This document shows, piece by piece, positions 19,310-28,102 of a stretch of 64,000 bases of DNA. How positions within the stretch are numbered: the stretch's first letter is position 1; each line of letters opens with the position of its first letter. The stretch comes from Sphingomonas sp. S2-65. GTDB taxonomy: Bacteria > Pseudomonadota > Alphaproteobacteria > Sphingomonadales > Sphingomonadaceae. The stretch covers positions 2,042,501 to 2,106,500 of the forward strand of contig NZ_CP090953.1 in the NCBI RefSeq assembly GCF_021513175.1, read 5' to 3'. Made by a program: the position numbers and the translations under genes. Under the pieces are notes generated by a model. The model worked only from the letters and a program-made list of their open reading frames with translations, was not told the origin of the DNA and made no database searches.

Positions 19310-21511
19310 TCAGGCGGCGTTGCGGTGTTCGGTTACGTGCCGGCTCGCTCGGGTTTGCGCGAATTGGTCGAGTGCGCGGGTGAAGGACGGCATGACCATG
19401 CCGCGTTCGCTTGCCAGCGCGGCGTTGGCCGGGCGCTTGGCCTTCCAGCCCAGCGCTTCGCCCGGGACCGCGTCGACCAGGCTGGGATCGAGGCCGGTCG
19501 CTTCGGCGACGCGCACCGCGAACTCGGCCCAGCTGAGCGCTTGGTCGTTGGCGAGGTGCCAGATGCCGTCGGCGCCGTCGATCAGCAGGTCGAGCACCGC
19601 GTTGCAGAGATGCGGTACATAAGTGGGGGTGACGATCGAATCCGACGCTGCGGCGAAGCGCTGGCCGCGGCCGAGGGTCTCGACGACATGCACCGGGAAG
19701 TTGTGCGGATCGTGCGGCGAGAAGAACGCGGCGGTGCGGACCATCAAATGTTTGCCGGGCAGCGCGGCGATGCGGGCCTCGGCCTGCGCCTTGCTGCGGC
19801 CATAGACGCCCAGCGGCGCGGGCGCGTCGGCTTCGACATAAGCGCGGCCGGCGGCGCCGTCGAACACCAGGTCGCTGGAGAAGCCGACCGTGGGGATGCC
19901 GCGCCGGGCACAGGCTTCGGCCAGGCGAACGGCGCCGTCGGCATTGGCGGCCATGCAGGCGGCGGGATCGTCCTCGGCGTCGTCGACGCGGACCCAGCCG
20001 GCGGCGTTGATCACCGCCCAGGGCTTGGTGCGGTCGAGCGCGGCATCGATGCTCGCCGGGTCGGCCAGGTCGAGCTCGGTGCGGCTGGTGAGGACGTGGA
20101 CGATGTCGCGGTGCGCGGCATAGCGGGCGAACGCCTGGCCGAGCGTGCCGGTGGCGCCGGCGATCAGCACCGGCGGCGAGTTGCCGAGGTCGGTCCATTT
20201 GGGGGACAGCAGATGCTCGCGCATCGGCGCCGGGCGGCGGGTTATCGGATGTTCGATGCGGATGTTGCGGCGCCACCAGCCCTGGCCGGCCATCACCGGA
20301 TGCTTCGGCGCGTCGGAGCCCAGCCCCTTGAGCAGCGGGACCATCGCGGTTTCGCGCAGGCTGCCGGCGCTGACGTCCCACACGCCGGGTTCGTAGACGC
20401 CGGGGCGCGTGAGCAAGGTGTTCCAGCCGCAGCTGCCGAACAGCGCCCAGCTGGTCACAGCGCGCAGATCGACACCCTCGGCGCGCAGGCGGTGCGCCGC
20501 GTCCCAGGCGTCCGCCATCCAGCGCATCTGCTCCTCGCGGGTACAGCCATTATGCGCTTCGGTGATGGCGATCGGGATGTTGTAGCGCTCCCAGGTCTCG
20601 CGCAGCACGCCGATGAAGCCGGGCGGCGGGGGCGTGAGGACGCGGATCGCCTCGGTATCGGCGAATTGCTGGCGGCCATTGCCGCCGCGGGTGTGCGCGG
20701 GATAGCGCTGGACGCGGTGATCGAGGAAGCGGTCGCTGGTGAGGTAATGGTTCACGCCGATGACGTCGGGCGGGCACGGCGTGTCGGCGATGGCGCGCAG
20801 CCGATCCTCAAACCCCAGCCCGCACAGCCGCTTCCACAAATCGTGCGCGGGGGTGACGCGGCCGCACAGCAGGTCCCAGCTCATCCAGCGGCGGGCATTG
20901 TCATAGGCGGCCTGCTGGCGCACCGCGGTGGTGGAAAAGGTGCGGCCGAGATCGTCGGTCTGGATCAGCTGGGCGTGGGGGATCACCGCGCGGATCGCCT
21001 GCATCGACAGGCGCACCGCGTCGATCTGGTTGAGCAGCACGTGCCAGAAGGACCGCTCGTTCTGAGTGTGCGGATACCAATGGCCGTAGAGCGCGGAGAA
21101 GCGGGCGGTGGTCACCGGTTCGTTGACCGGGGTCCATTCGGTGATCCAGGGATAGCGCTCGGCGACGGCGCGGGCGTGCCTGGCGAGGCCCGGGGCGAAG
21201 CTGTCCGAGAGCATGTCGGTGTAGCGCGGGCCGCTGCCATGGTGGCACAAGCCGGCGATCGGGCGGATGCCGAGGGTGCGCAGGCGGGCGAGGCGGCGGT
21301 CGCTCCAGCGCCAGTCGTGCTGGTCGGGATCGTCGGGCGAGATCCGCTCCCACAGCACCGGATAGCGGACCGCGGCGAGGCCGAGATCGGCCATGCGGTC
21401 GAGATCGTCCTCGCGGTCATGGTGGCCGCTGAGCACCGACTGGTCTTGGAAGTGGTCGCCGATGCGGTTCACGGTGCACTCCGGACCGCCCCAGAGTTCT
21501 AGATGATCCAC
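19310..21511 (-). CDS. Fusion: GH1-like glycosidase + RmlD-like sugar nucleotide reductase
   Basis: A 733-residue two-domain protein. Residues 1-~420 are GH1-like, with acid/base Glu131 in TPVNEP and nucleophile Glu318 in ITEAHNG. Residues ~445-733 are an SDR of the dTDP-4-dehydrorhamnose reductase (RmlD) type, with GATGTLG at 452-458 and a YGRSK catalytic motif. The start is GTG 21511 because AGGGGAG sits 8 nt upstream; the frame to 21586 has no such site. It is divergent from the glycosyltransferase-mutase fusion. The fusion suggests one pathway that makes and trims a deoxysugar- or galactofuranose-containing glycan; that role is inference. Confidence 0.82.
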   Translation of the reverse strand: MDHLELWGGPECTVNRIGDHFQDQSVLSGHHDREDDLDRMADLGLAAVRYPVLWERISPDDPDQHDWRWSDRRLARLRTLGIRPIAGLCHHGSGPRYTDMLSDSFAPGLARHARAVAERYPWITEWTPVNEPVTTARFSALYGHWYPHTQNERSFWHVLLNQIDAVRLSMQAIRAVIPHAQLIQTDDLGRTFSTTAVRQQAAYDNARRWMSWDLLCGRVTPAHDLWKRLCGLGFEDRLRAIADTPCPPDVIGVNHYLTSDRFLDHRVQRYPAHTRGGNGRQQFADTEAIRVLTPPPPGFIGVLRETWERYNIPIAITEAHNGCTREEQMRWMADAWDAAHRLRAEGVDLRAVTSWALFGSCGWNTLLTRPGVYEPGVWDVSAGSLRETAMVPLLKGLGSDAPKHPVMAGQGWWRRNIRIEHPITRRPAPMREHLLSPKWTDLGNSPPVLIAGATGTLGQAFARYAAHRDIVHVLTSRTELDLADPASIDAALDRTKPWAVINAAGWVRVDDAEDDPAACMAANADGAVRLAEACARRGIPTVGFSSDLVFDGAAGRAYVEADAPAPLGVYGRSKAQAEARIAALPGKHLMVRTAAFFSPHDPHNFPVHVVETLGRGQRFAAASDSIVTPTYVPHLCNAVLDLLIDGADGIWHLANDQALSWAEFAVRVAEATGLDPSLVDAVPGEALGWKAKRPANAALASERGMVMPSFTRALDQFAQTRASRHVTEHRNAA

Positions 21512-21720
21512 GCGCTCGCTCCCCTTGGTGCCAGGCTGCACTGCGGTTCCACGACCGACAACGGTGCGCCGTGCGAATCGTTGCACTTGCGATCGAGTCC
21601 CGCGAAGAACTTCGCCCTAAATAAACCTACATCAACTCAAGGAGTTGTAGTCCTGCGCAATCGGAACTTTCGCAGGAACTCTCCGTTCTTCTTGTTCATT
21701 CATCAGCAAGGTTCCCATTT
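21512..21720. promoter_or_regulatory. Divergent promoter region with inverted repeats
   Basis: A 209-bp spacer, clearly A+T-richer than its neighbours, lies between two divergent fusion genes. It contains CAACTC-aag-GAGTTG (21633-21647) and CGAAG-aa-CTTCG (21603-21614), which could be operator sites or hairpins. Specific promoter boxes are not convincing. Confidence 0.5.
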
Positions 21721-24117
21721 ATGCAGCCATCGAGCCTGCCTGCCGTTCCTTCTCTCAGCGCTACGAAGGGACCCGGCACGTCCGGCACGACGCTGATCTG
21801 CTTCAGCCATTTGCGGTGGGACTTCGTGTTTCAGCGCCCGCAGCACCTGATGACGCGCTTCGCCCGCGACAGCCGGGTGGTGTTCTGGGAAGAGCCGCGG
21901 ACCGACGTGGCCGGCGCCACGCAGCCGCGGCTTGCCACGCGGGTGTGCGCGCAGAGCGGCGTGGTGGTCGCCATTCCCGAATTCCCGGTCGGCTTCGACC
22001 GCGCGAACGAGACCGAGACGCTGAAGGACCTGCTCGACGCCTTCATGGGGCGCGAGGAAGGGCCGCTGGTCCGCTGGTACTACACCCCGATGATGCTGCC
22101 TTTCTCCGAGCATCTCGCCGCCGAGTGCGTGGTCTATGACTGCATGGACGAGCTGGCGAACTTCAAGGGCGCGCCGCCCGAGCTGCTGCCGCTCGAGACC
22201 CGGCTGCTGCAACAGGCCGACCTGGTGTTCACCGGCGGCTACAGCCTGTACGAGGCCAAGCGCGACCGGCACCCGAACATCCACCCCTTCCCCTCCAGCG
22301 TCGAAGTCGCGCATTTCGCCAAGGCGCGCAGCGAGGGCGTCGATCCCGCCGACCAGCGCGCGCTGCCGCGGCCGCGCTTCGGCTTCTATGGCGTGGTGGA
22401 CGAGCGGATGGACCTCCCGCTGCTCGCGGCATTGGCCGACGCGCGCCCCGAATACTCGATCGTCGTAGTCGGGCCGGTGGTGAAGATCGCGCCCGAGGAC
22501 CTGCCGCAGCGGCCGAACCTCCATTACCCCGGCGGCAAGAGCTATGCCGAGCTGCCCGACTATCTGCGCGGCTGGGACGTGGCGCTGATGCCGTTCGCGA
22601 TCAACGAGGCGACGCGCTTCATCAGCCCGACCAAGACCCCCGAATATCTCGCCGCCGGCAAGACGGTGGTGTCGACGCCGATCACCGACGTGATCCGCCA
22701 TTATGGCGACATCGACGCGGTGAAGATCGCCGGATCGCCCGAGGAATTCATCGCGGCGTGCGACGCGGCGCTGGAACTGTCGCGCACCGAGGGCGCGTGG
22801 CGGACCCAGGTCGACGAGACGCTGGCCCAGATCTCGTGGGACAATACCGCGCAGGGCATGTGGGAGCTTATCGACGGTACGCTTATCAAGGCCGAGCATG
22901 TCCAGCCGATCGTGTCGCCGACGCGCTACCCGGCCGAGCATGCCAAGCATTATGACGTGATGGTCGTCGGCGCGGGCTTTGCCGGCGCAGTGATGGCCGA
23001 GCGGCTGGCGTCGCAATCCAACCTGAAGGTGCTGGTGGTCGACCGGCGCCCGCATATCGCCGGCAACGCGTTCGATCACCTGGATGCCGCGGGCGTGCTG
23101 ATGCACCAATATGGCCCGCACATCTTCCACACCAATTCGCAGGAAATCGTCGACTATCTGTCGCAGTTCACCGACTGGCGGCCCTACGAGCACCGCGTGC
23201 TGGCGCAGGTCGACGGGCAGCTGGTGCCGATCCCGATCAACCGGACGACGCTGAACAAGCTGTACGACCTGGACCTCAAGACCGACGAGGAAGCCGCGGC
23301 GTACCTCGCCTCCCGCGCGGAACCGGTGGCGGAGATCAAGACCTCGGCCGATGTCGTCGTCTCGGCGGTGGGCCAGGAACTCTATGAGAAGTTCTTCCGC
23401 GGCTATACCCGCAAGCAATGGGGCATGGACCCGTCGGAGCTCGACAAGGCAGTGACCGCGCGCGTGCCGACCCGGACCAACACCGACGACCGCTATTTCA
23501 ACGACAGCTTCCAGGCGATGCCGCTGGAGGGCTATACCAAGATGTTCGAGCGGATGCTCGACCATCCCAATATCGACCTGTTGCTGGGTGTCGACTATAC
23601 GCAGGTGCGCGAGGCCTATACCCATGATCACCTGGTCTTCACCGGGCCGATCGACGAGTATTTCGGCTTCCGCTATGGCAAGCTGCCCTACCGCTCGCTG
23701 AAGTTCGAGCACCAGACGATCGACCAGGAGTGGTTCCAGGACGTCGCGGTGGTGAATTATCCCAACGAAAAGGTGCCGTACACGCGGATCACCGAATACA
23801 AGTATCTGACCGGGCAGACCTCGCCCAAGACGAGCATCACCTACGAATATCCGGCGGCGGAGGGTGACCCCTATTACCCGATCCCGCGCGAGGAGAACCA
23901 GGCGCTGTTCAAGCGCTACGAGGCGCTGGCGCTGGCGCAGAGCGATGTGACCTTCGTCGGGCGGCTGGCGACGTATCGCTATTACAACATGGACCAAGTG
24001 GTCGGGCAGGCGCTGGCGACCTACCGCAAGCAGTTCGCGGCGAAGCAGCCGGCGGCGAAGACGGTCGCGGCTTCGGCAGCGGCGACGGTGGCAAGCAGCT
24101 CGATCGCGGCGGAGTAA
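21721..24117 (+). CDS. Fusion: glycosyltransferase + UDP-galactopyranose mutase
   Basis: A 798-residue bifunctional protein. Residues ~24-395 form a GT-B-type glycosyltransferase (WDFVFQRPQHLMTRFA near the start and KTPEYLAAGKTVVSTP in the donor-binding half). Residues ~408-775 are a UDP-galactopyranose mutase, with FAD motif VVGAGFAGAVMAERL at ~411, HIAGNAFD, YGPHIFHTN and the KQWG motif. The mutase converts UDP-galactopyranose to the furanose form. The fused transferase presumably uses it, or works in the same polysaccharide pathway. The C-terminus is an Ala-rich tail. Mutase assignment is firm; the transferase's acceptor is unknown. Confidence 0.88.
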   Translation: MQPSSLPAVPSLSATKGPGTSGTTLICFSHLRWDFVFQRPQHLMTRFARDSRVVFWEEPRTDVAGATQPRLATRVCAQSGVVVAIPEFPVGFDRANETETLKDLLDAFMGREEGPLVRWYYTPMMLPFSEHLAAECVVYDCMDELANFKGAPPELLPLETRLLQQADLVFTGGYSLYEAKRDRHPNIHPFPSSVEVAHFAKARSEGVDPADQRALPRPRFGFYGVVDERMDLPLLAALADARPEYSIVVVGPVVKIAPEDLPQRPNLHYPGGKSYAELPDYLRGWDVALMPFAINEATRFISPTKTPEYLAAGKTVVSTPITDVIRHYGDIDAVKIAGSPEEFIAACDAALELSRTEGAWRTQVDETLAQISWDNTAQGMWELIDGTLIKAEHVQPIVSPTRYPAEHAKHYDVMVVGAGFAGAVMAERLASQSNLKVLVVDRRPHIAGNAFDHLDAAGVLMHQYGPHIFHTNSQEIVDYLSQFTDWRPYEHRVLAQVDGQLVPIPINRTTLNKLYDLDLKTDEEAAAYLASRAEPVAEIKTSADVVVSAVGQELYEKFFRGYTRKQWGMDPSELDKAVTARVPTRTNTDDRYFNDSFQAMPLEGYTKMFERMLDHPNIDLLLGVDYTQVREAYTHDHLVFTGPIDEYFGFRYGKLPYRSLKFEHQTIDQEWFQDVAVVNYPNEKVPYTRITEYKYLTGQTSPKTSITYEYPAAEGDPYYPIPREENQALFKRYEALALAQSDVTFVGRLATYRYYNMDQVVGQALATYRKQFAAKQPAAKTVAASAAATVASSSIAAE

Positions 24118-24252
24118 GCACCCCCCGGGGCACGGGAGGGGGACCATGCGTCAGCATGGTGGAGGGGGACCGCCACGGGCGGGGCCGCTTGTGGTGAGCC
24201 CCCTCCACCCCTCGCTGCGGGAGCGGCCTCCCTCCCCGTTCCAGGGAGAATT
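24118..24252. repeat. REP-like type A inverted element
   Basis: Two imperfect inverted arms (GGGAGGGGGACCATGC... and its complement near 24200-24250) of the same type as the 17.2-17.7 kb array. It lies between the convergent ends of the mutase fusion and ung, where it could serve as a transcript end. Confidence 0.75.
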
Positions 24253-24256
24253 TGAT

Positions 24257-24952
24257 TCAGAGTTCCGGCAGCGCCCAGTCGATGGGTTTTTGGCCGTGGC
24301 TTTCCAGAAAGGCGTTGGCCTTCGAAAAATGCCTGGAGCCGAAGAAGCCGGTGTGCGCCGATAGCGGCGAGGGGTGTGGAGCCTTGAGCACCAGGTGGCG
24401 GCCGCCGCGGTCGGTGGAGTCGACGAACGCCGCCTTTTTCTGCGCGTAGCTGCCCCAAAGCATGAACACGACGGGTTCGGGCCGGGCGTTGACCAGGCGG
24501 ATCACGGCGTCGGTGAAGCGCTCCCAGCCGCGGCCCTGGTGCGCGGCGGCGCGGGCCATTTCGACGGTGAGGACGGCGTTGAGCAGGAGCACGCCCTGTT
24601 GCGCCCAATGTTCGAGGAAGCCGTGGCGCGCGCGGGGGATGCCGAGGTCGCTTTCCAGCTCCTTGTAGATGTTGACCAGGCTGGGCGGGGTACGCGTGCC
24701 GGGCTGTACCGAGAAGCACAGCCCGTGCGCCTGGCCTTCGCCGTGATAGGGGTCCTGGCCGAGGATCACGACGCGGACCTGCTCCAGGGGCGTCAGGTCT
24801 AGCGCGCGGAACCAGTCGGAGCCCGGCGGGAAGATGCGCTTGCCTGCGGCTTTCTCGGCCAGGAGGAATTCGCGCAGCGCGGCCATGTACGGGCTGGCGA
24901 ATTCGTCGCGCAGCGGGTCGAGCCAGCTTGGGTGCAGTTTAACCTCGGCCAT
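24257..24952 (-). CDS. ung: Uracil-DNA glycosylase (family 1)
   Basis: A 231-residue base-excision repair enzyme that removes uracil from DNA. The catalytic water-activating motif GQDPYHG is present with the family-1 spacing, as are the later [10 protein letters not shown] and the C-terminal HPSPLSAH (Leu/His loop). ATG 24952 ([10 protein letters not shown]) is chosen; the TTG 18 nt upstream adds only six residues with no better ribosome site. It is divergent from the DNA ligase with a 47-bp gap, so the two repair genes may share a promoter region. Confidence 0.95.
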   Translation of the reverse strand: MAEVKLHPSWLDPLRDEFASPYMAALREFLLAEKAAGKRIFPPGSDWFRALDLTPLEQVRVVILGQDPYHGEGQAHGLCFSVQPGTRTPPSLVNIYKELESDLGIPRARHGFLEHWAQQGVLLLNAVLTVEMARAAAHQGRGWERFTDAVIRLVNARPEPVVFMLWGSYAQKKAAFVDSTDRGGRHLVLKAPHPSPLSAHTGFFGSRHFSKANAFLESHGQKPIDWALPEL

Positions 24953-24999
24953 GGCGGCGCTGTTCCGCAACCCGGGGCGGGCGTCAACGTTTGGCTGGG

Positions 25000-26022
25000 A
25001 TGATCGACGCGATCGAACCGATGGAAGCCAAGCTGGTCGAGGCGCTGCCCGAGGGCGATGGCTGGCAGTTCGAACCCAAATGGGACGGCTTTCGCTGCCT
25101 GGTGTTCAAGAAGGGCAGCGAGGTCGCGCTGCACTCCAAGTCGGGCAAGCCGTTGGGGCGCTATTTCCCCGAAATCGTCGCGGGCATTGCGGCGCTGAAA
25201 GTCGACCAGGTGGTGCTCGACGGCGAGTTGCTGATCCCGGTCGGCCCGACACTGTCGTTCGAGGCGCTACAGATGCGGCTGCACCCGGCCGAAAGCCGCA
25301 TCCGCAAATTGTCGGCCGAGACGCCGGCGCGGCTGATGCTGTTCGACTGCCTGGCGCTGGAGGGGCGGATGCTGGCCGAAGCGCCCCTGGCCGAACGGCG
25401 CGGTGTGCTCGAAGCGTTTCATGCCGCGCATGGCAACGCGATGCTGCGCCTGTCGCCGCGGACGCAGGACGGCGCGACGGCGCAGAAATGGCTGGATGCC
25501 GCGGGCGGAGCGCTGGACGGTGTCGTCGCCAAGCGGCTGGAGGAGACGTACCGGCCAGGCGAGCGGGCGATGCTGAAGGTCAAGCGGCTGCGCAGCGCCG
25601 ACTGCGTGGTGGGTGGCTTCCGCTATGCCACCAAGAAACGCGAGGTGGGATCGCTGCTGCTCGGGCTGTTCGACGAGGCCGGGCTGCTGCACCATGTCGG
25701 CTTCACCTCGGGGCTCGCCGCGGCGGACCGGCCGGCGCTGACGGTGCAACTGGAAGGGTTGGTGGAGGCGCCGGGGTTCACCGGCGATGCCCCGGGCGGG
25801 CCGAGCCGCTGGTCGACCGAGCGATCGGCGGAGTGGCAGCCGCTGCGCACCGAACTGGTGGCGGAGGTGCGGTACGACCATGTCAGCGGGCGGCGGTTCC
25901 GGCACGGCACCGGGTTCCTGCGCTGGCGGCCGGACAAGGCGCCGCGGCAATGCACGATGGAGCAATTGGGCGAGGAAGCGCGGCCGGCGGTGGTGGAGGC
26001 TGCGCTGGCGGAGGTGGGGTGA
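25000..26022 (+). CDS. ATP-dependent DNA ligase
   Basis: A 340-residue ligase with the adenylation lysine Lys27 in PKWDGFR, the DGEL motif, GVVAKRL and the motif-V lysines in LKVKRLR, then an OB-fold domain. Length and order match the stand-alone bacterial LigC/LigD-ligase type used in repair and end joining. No Ku, polymerase or nuclease domain is attached or adjacent. The start is ATG 25000; a TTG at 24991 is in frame. Divergent from ung. Confidence 0.88.
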   Translation: MIDAIEPMEAKLVEALPEGDGWQFEPKWDGFRCLVFKKGSEVALHSKSGKPLGRYFPEIVAGIAALKVDQVVLDGELLIPVGPTLSFEALQMRLHPAESRIRKLSAETPARLMLFDCLALEGRMLAEAPLAERRGVLEAFHAAHGNAMLRLSPRTQDGATAQKWLDAAGGALDGVVAKRLEETYRPGERAMLKVKRLRSADCVVGGFRYATKKREVGSLLLGLFDEAGLLHHVGFTSGLAAADRPALTVQLEGLVEAPGFTGDAPGGPSRWSTERSAEWQPLRTELVAEVRYDHVSGRRFRHGTGFLRWRPDKAPRQCTMEQLGEEARPAVVEAALAEVG

Positions 26023-26072
26023 TCTTTCCACATGGAATGAGGCTGGTCGGGCTGCGGCGCTTTCCGGCAACG

Positions 26073-26211
26073 GTGACACCCCTCCGTCAGCCCTTCGGGC
26101 TGCCACCTCCCCTTGCAGGGGAGGATAAGAAGAAATCTAGCTTGCCGATCTACCTGCGATCCTCCCCTGCAAGGGGAGGTGGCGCGCGTTAGCGCGTCGG
26201 AGGGGTGTCAC
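26073..26211. repeat. REP-like type A element, complete inverted pair
   Basis: Left arm 26073-26126 and right arm 26159-26211 begin and end with GTGACACCCCTCCG and its complement and carry CTCCCCTTGCAGGGGAG-type stems. About 32 bp of A+T-rich sequence lie between. The termini are nearly perfect, so this is probably the youngest or best preserved copy in the window. Confidence 0.85.
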
Positions 26212-26308
26212 CCTCCGCAGTGAACTTCCACGCTACAAGCGTTCATACCTCCGTGGAGTCTTCCGCGCGCCCTTGCGGGGAAGGATGGGTATTGCGAAAA
26301 GCGTGCCC

Positions 26309-26680
26309 ATGCACATGAGCCATGACGCCGATGCGCCCGCTGCCGAGACGATCGGCTTCGACCAGTTCCTTGCCGTCGACATCCGCGTCGGCACGATCGT
26401 CGAGGCGCTGCCCTTTCCCGAAGCGCGCAAGCCTGCCTTCAAGCTGGTGATCGATTTCGGGCCGGCGATCGGGCGCAAGCGATCCTCGGCGCAGATCACC
26501 GAGCATTACCGGCTCGAGGAACTGGTCGGCACGCAGGTTGCCGCGGTGGTGAACTTTCCGCCGCGCCAGATCGGAAAAGTTATGTCCGAAGTGCTCACGC
26601 TCGGCTTTCCCGATGCCGACGGCAAGGTGGTGCTGGTGCGCCCGTCGGTGCCGGTGCCGAACGGCGGACGCCTGTTCTGA
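26309..26680 (+). CDS. tRNA-binding domain protein, CsaA-like
   Basis: A ~123-residue protein with a single OB-fold tRNA-binding domain (DIRVGTIVEALPFPEARKPAFKL, IGRKRSSAQIT). CsaA homologues are dimeric and have been proposed to act as chaperones or tRNA-structure binders. The start is uncertain: ATG 26309, 26315 and 26285 are in frame, the last directly after GGGGAAGG. The homologous region begins near residue 12 of this choice. It lies downstream of a REP-like element and is probably monocistronic. Confidence 0.85.
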   Translation: MHMSHDADAPAAETIGFDQFLAVDIRVGTIVEALPFPEARKPAFKLVIDFGPAIGRKRSSAQITEHYRLEELVGTQVAAVVNFPPRQIGKVMSEVLTLGFPDADGKVVLVRPSVPVPNGGRLF

Positions 26681-26756
26681 CGAGCGTTTCAGCCGGCGTT
26701 GCCAGCCGCCGGGCGAAGGCATAGCCTCTCCGCAAACAAGAAGGGGAGAGAGAAGC

Positions 26757-27311
26757 ATGAAGGGACCGATCCTTGCCGTCATCGCGGCAACGGCGCTGAG
26801 CCTGACCGGAGCGGCGCGCGCCCAGGACAGCATCGAAAACAAGATCATCAACGTGCCCGCGCCGGCGGCCTTCACCGTCTATGGGCTGCGCGACACCCCA
26901 AAGGCGCGCAAGGACGCGAGCGTGCAGGGTGGGCAGGCGCTGCGGATCGTCGTGCCGGGCGGGTCCGACAAGCCCTACACGATCGGGCTGATCTCGCAGA
27001 TCACCAAGCCGGTGAAGAAGGGCGACGAGTTGGTTCTCGCCTTTTGGGGACGCAAGGCGAAGGGCGAGGCGGCCACCGCCAAGGTCGCCAACGTCCAAGT
27101 CTCACTCGCCAAGGAGCCCTACACGACCGTGTTCCGCGGCGAGGCCGAGGTCGGTCCCGAGTGGAAGATGTTCGACGTGAAGGGAACCGCCGACCGCGAC
27201 TATGCCGCGGGCGAGATCGTCGCGACGCTGCACCTGGCGACCGGCGACCACACGATAGATGTCGGCCCGGTGTTCGTGCTCGACATGAGCCCGAAAGCGG
27301 CCAGCCGGTAG
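26757..27311 (+). CDS. Secreted protein with carbohydrate-binding-like beta domain
   Basis: A 184-residue protein with a signal peptide (residues ~1-22, ending AARAQ). The ATG at 26757 follows AAGGGGAGAGAG. The mature part reads as a galactose-binding-like jelly roll (LRIVVPGGSDKPYTIGLI, ELVLAFWGRKAKG, ATLHLATGDHTIDVGPVFVLDM). The last strand pattern is typical of non-catalytic carbohydrate-binding modules attached to glycosidases. It stands alone here without a catalytic domain. A periplasmic or extracellular binding role is inference. Confidence 0.7.
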   Translation: MKGPILAVIAATALSLTGAARAQDSIENKIINVPAPAAFTVYGLRDTPKARKDASVQGGQALRIVVPGGSDKPYTIGLISQITKPVKKGDELVLAFWGRKAKGEAATAKVANVQVSLAKEPYTTVFRGEAEVGPEWKMFDVKGTADRDYAAGEIVATLHLATGDHTIDVGPVFVLDMSPKAASR

Positions 27312-27312
27312 T

Positions 27313-28044
27313 TCAGGCGCGGACGGCGCTCAGCAGATAGTTGAGCGTCTCGTCCGCGGCGGTGACGAAGCCGCGCGCGGGCGAGAAGGTCAGTCCGGTG
27401 CGCGCGGTGACGCGCAGCCCGGCGGCTTCGAGCAATGCGATCAGTTCGTCGGGGGCGAGGAACTGGTTCCAGTCGTGCGTGCCCTTGGGGATGGCGCCGG
27501 TGCCTTCGCCGAAGGTGATCATCGCCAGGCGCGAGAGCGCCGTGCGATTGGGGGTGGAGAGGATCAGCAGGCCGCCTGGCGCCAGCGCGTTCGCGAGGCC
27601 GGCGACGAAGGCGGCCGGGTTCGTCACATGCTCGATTACTTCCATCGACGTGACGAGATCGAACCGGCGGTCGTGCAGATCCTCGATCCCGCAGGCGAGA
27701 TACTCGATCGGAAGGCCGGTGGCGGCGGCATGGGCCTGGGCGGCGCCGATATTCTCGGGCGCGGCGTCGAGGCCGGTGACGGTTGCGCCGAGCCGGGCGA
27801 GCGGCTCTGCGAGCAGGCCGGCGCCGCAGCCGACGTCGATCGCGGTCTTGCCGGCGAGCGGGGTGAAGCCGGCGGGATCGAGGTCCCAATGCGCGTTCGC
27901 CGCGTCGCGGATGAAGGTGAGCCGCGCGGGGTTGAGCCGGTGGAGCATCGCCGAGGAACCGCGCGGGTTCCACCAATCCGCGGCCAGCTTGCCGAAATGC
28001 GCAGCTTCGCGGGGGTCAATCGTTGCTTGAGTTGCGTTGGCCAT
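27313..28044 (-). CDS. ubiG: Ubiquinone biosynthesis O-methyltransferase
   Basis: A 243-residue class I SAM-dependent methyltransferase that carries out both O-methylations of the ubiquinone head group. The SAM motif is AIDVGCGAGLL, followed by VTGLDAAPENI and VTSMEVIEHV. The N-terminus begins IDPREAAHFGKLAADWWNP as in UbiG proteins. It is divergent from lysC with 58 bp between starts, an arrangement common in sphingomonads. Confidence 0.95.
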   Translation of the reverse strand: MANATQATIDPREAAHFGKLAADWWNPRGSSAMLHRLNPARLTFIRDAANAHWDLDPAGFTPLAGKTAIDVGCGAGLLAEPLARLGATVTGLDAAPENIGAAQAHAAATGLPIEYLACGIEDLHDRRFDLVTSMEVIEHVTNPAAFVAGLANALAPGGLLILSTPNRTALSRLAMITFGEGTGAIPKGTHDWNQFLAPDELIALLEAAGLRVTARTGLTFSPARGFVTAADETLNYLLSAVRA

Positions 28045-28102
28045 GGAGCCCCCCTATCAGGACGCCCCATCCTACCCAAGTCCCGGGGGACCCGACACAC
28101 CC

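Noticed and set aside
19250..24147. Open frames of 750 (plus) and 814 (minus) codons opposite the GH1-RmlD and glycosyltransferase-mutase genes
   Set aside because: They are rich in Arg, Gly, Ala and His without domains, and run through REP-like elements; the opposite strand carries full catalytic motifs.
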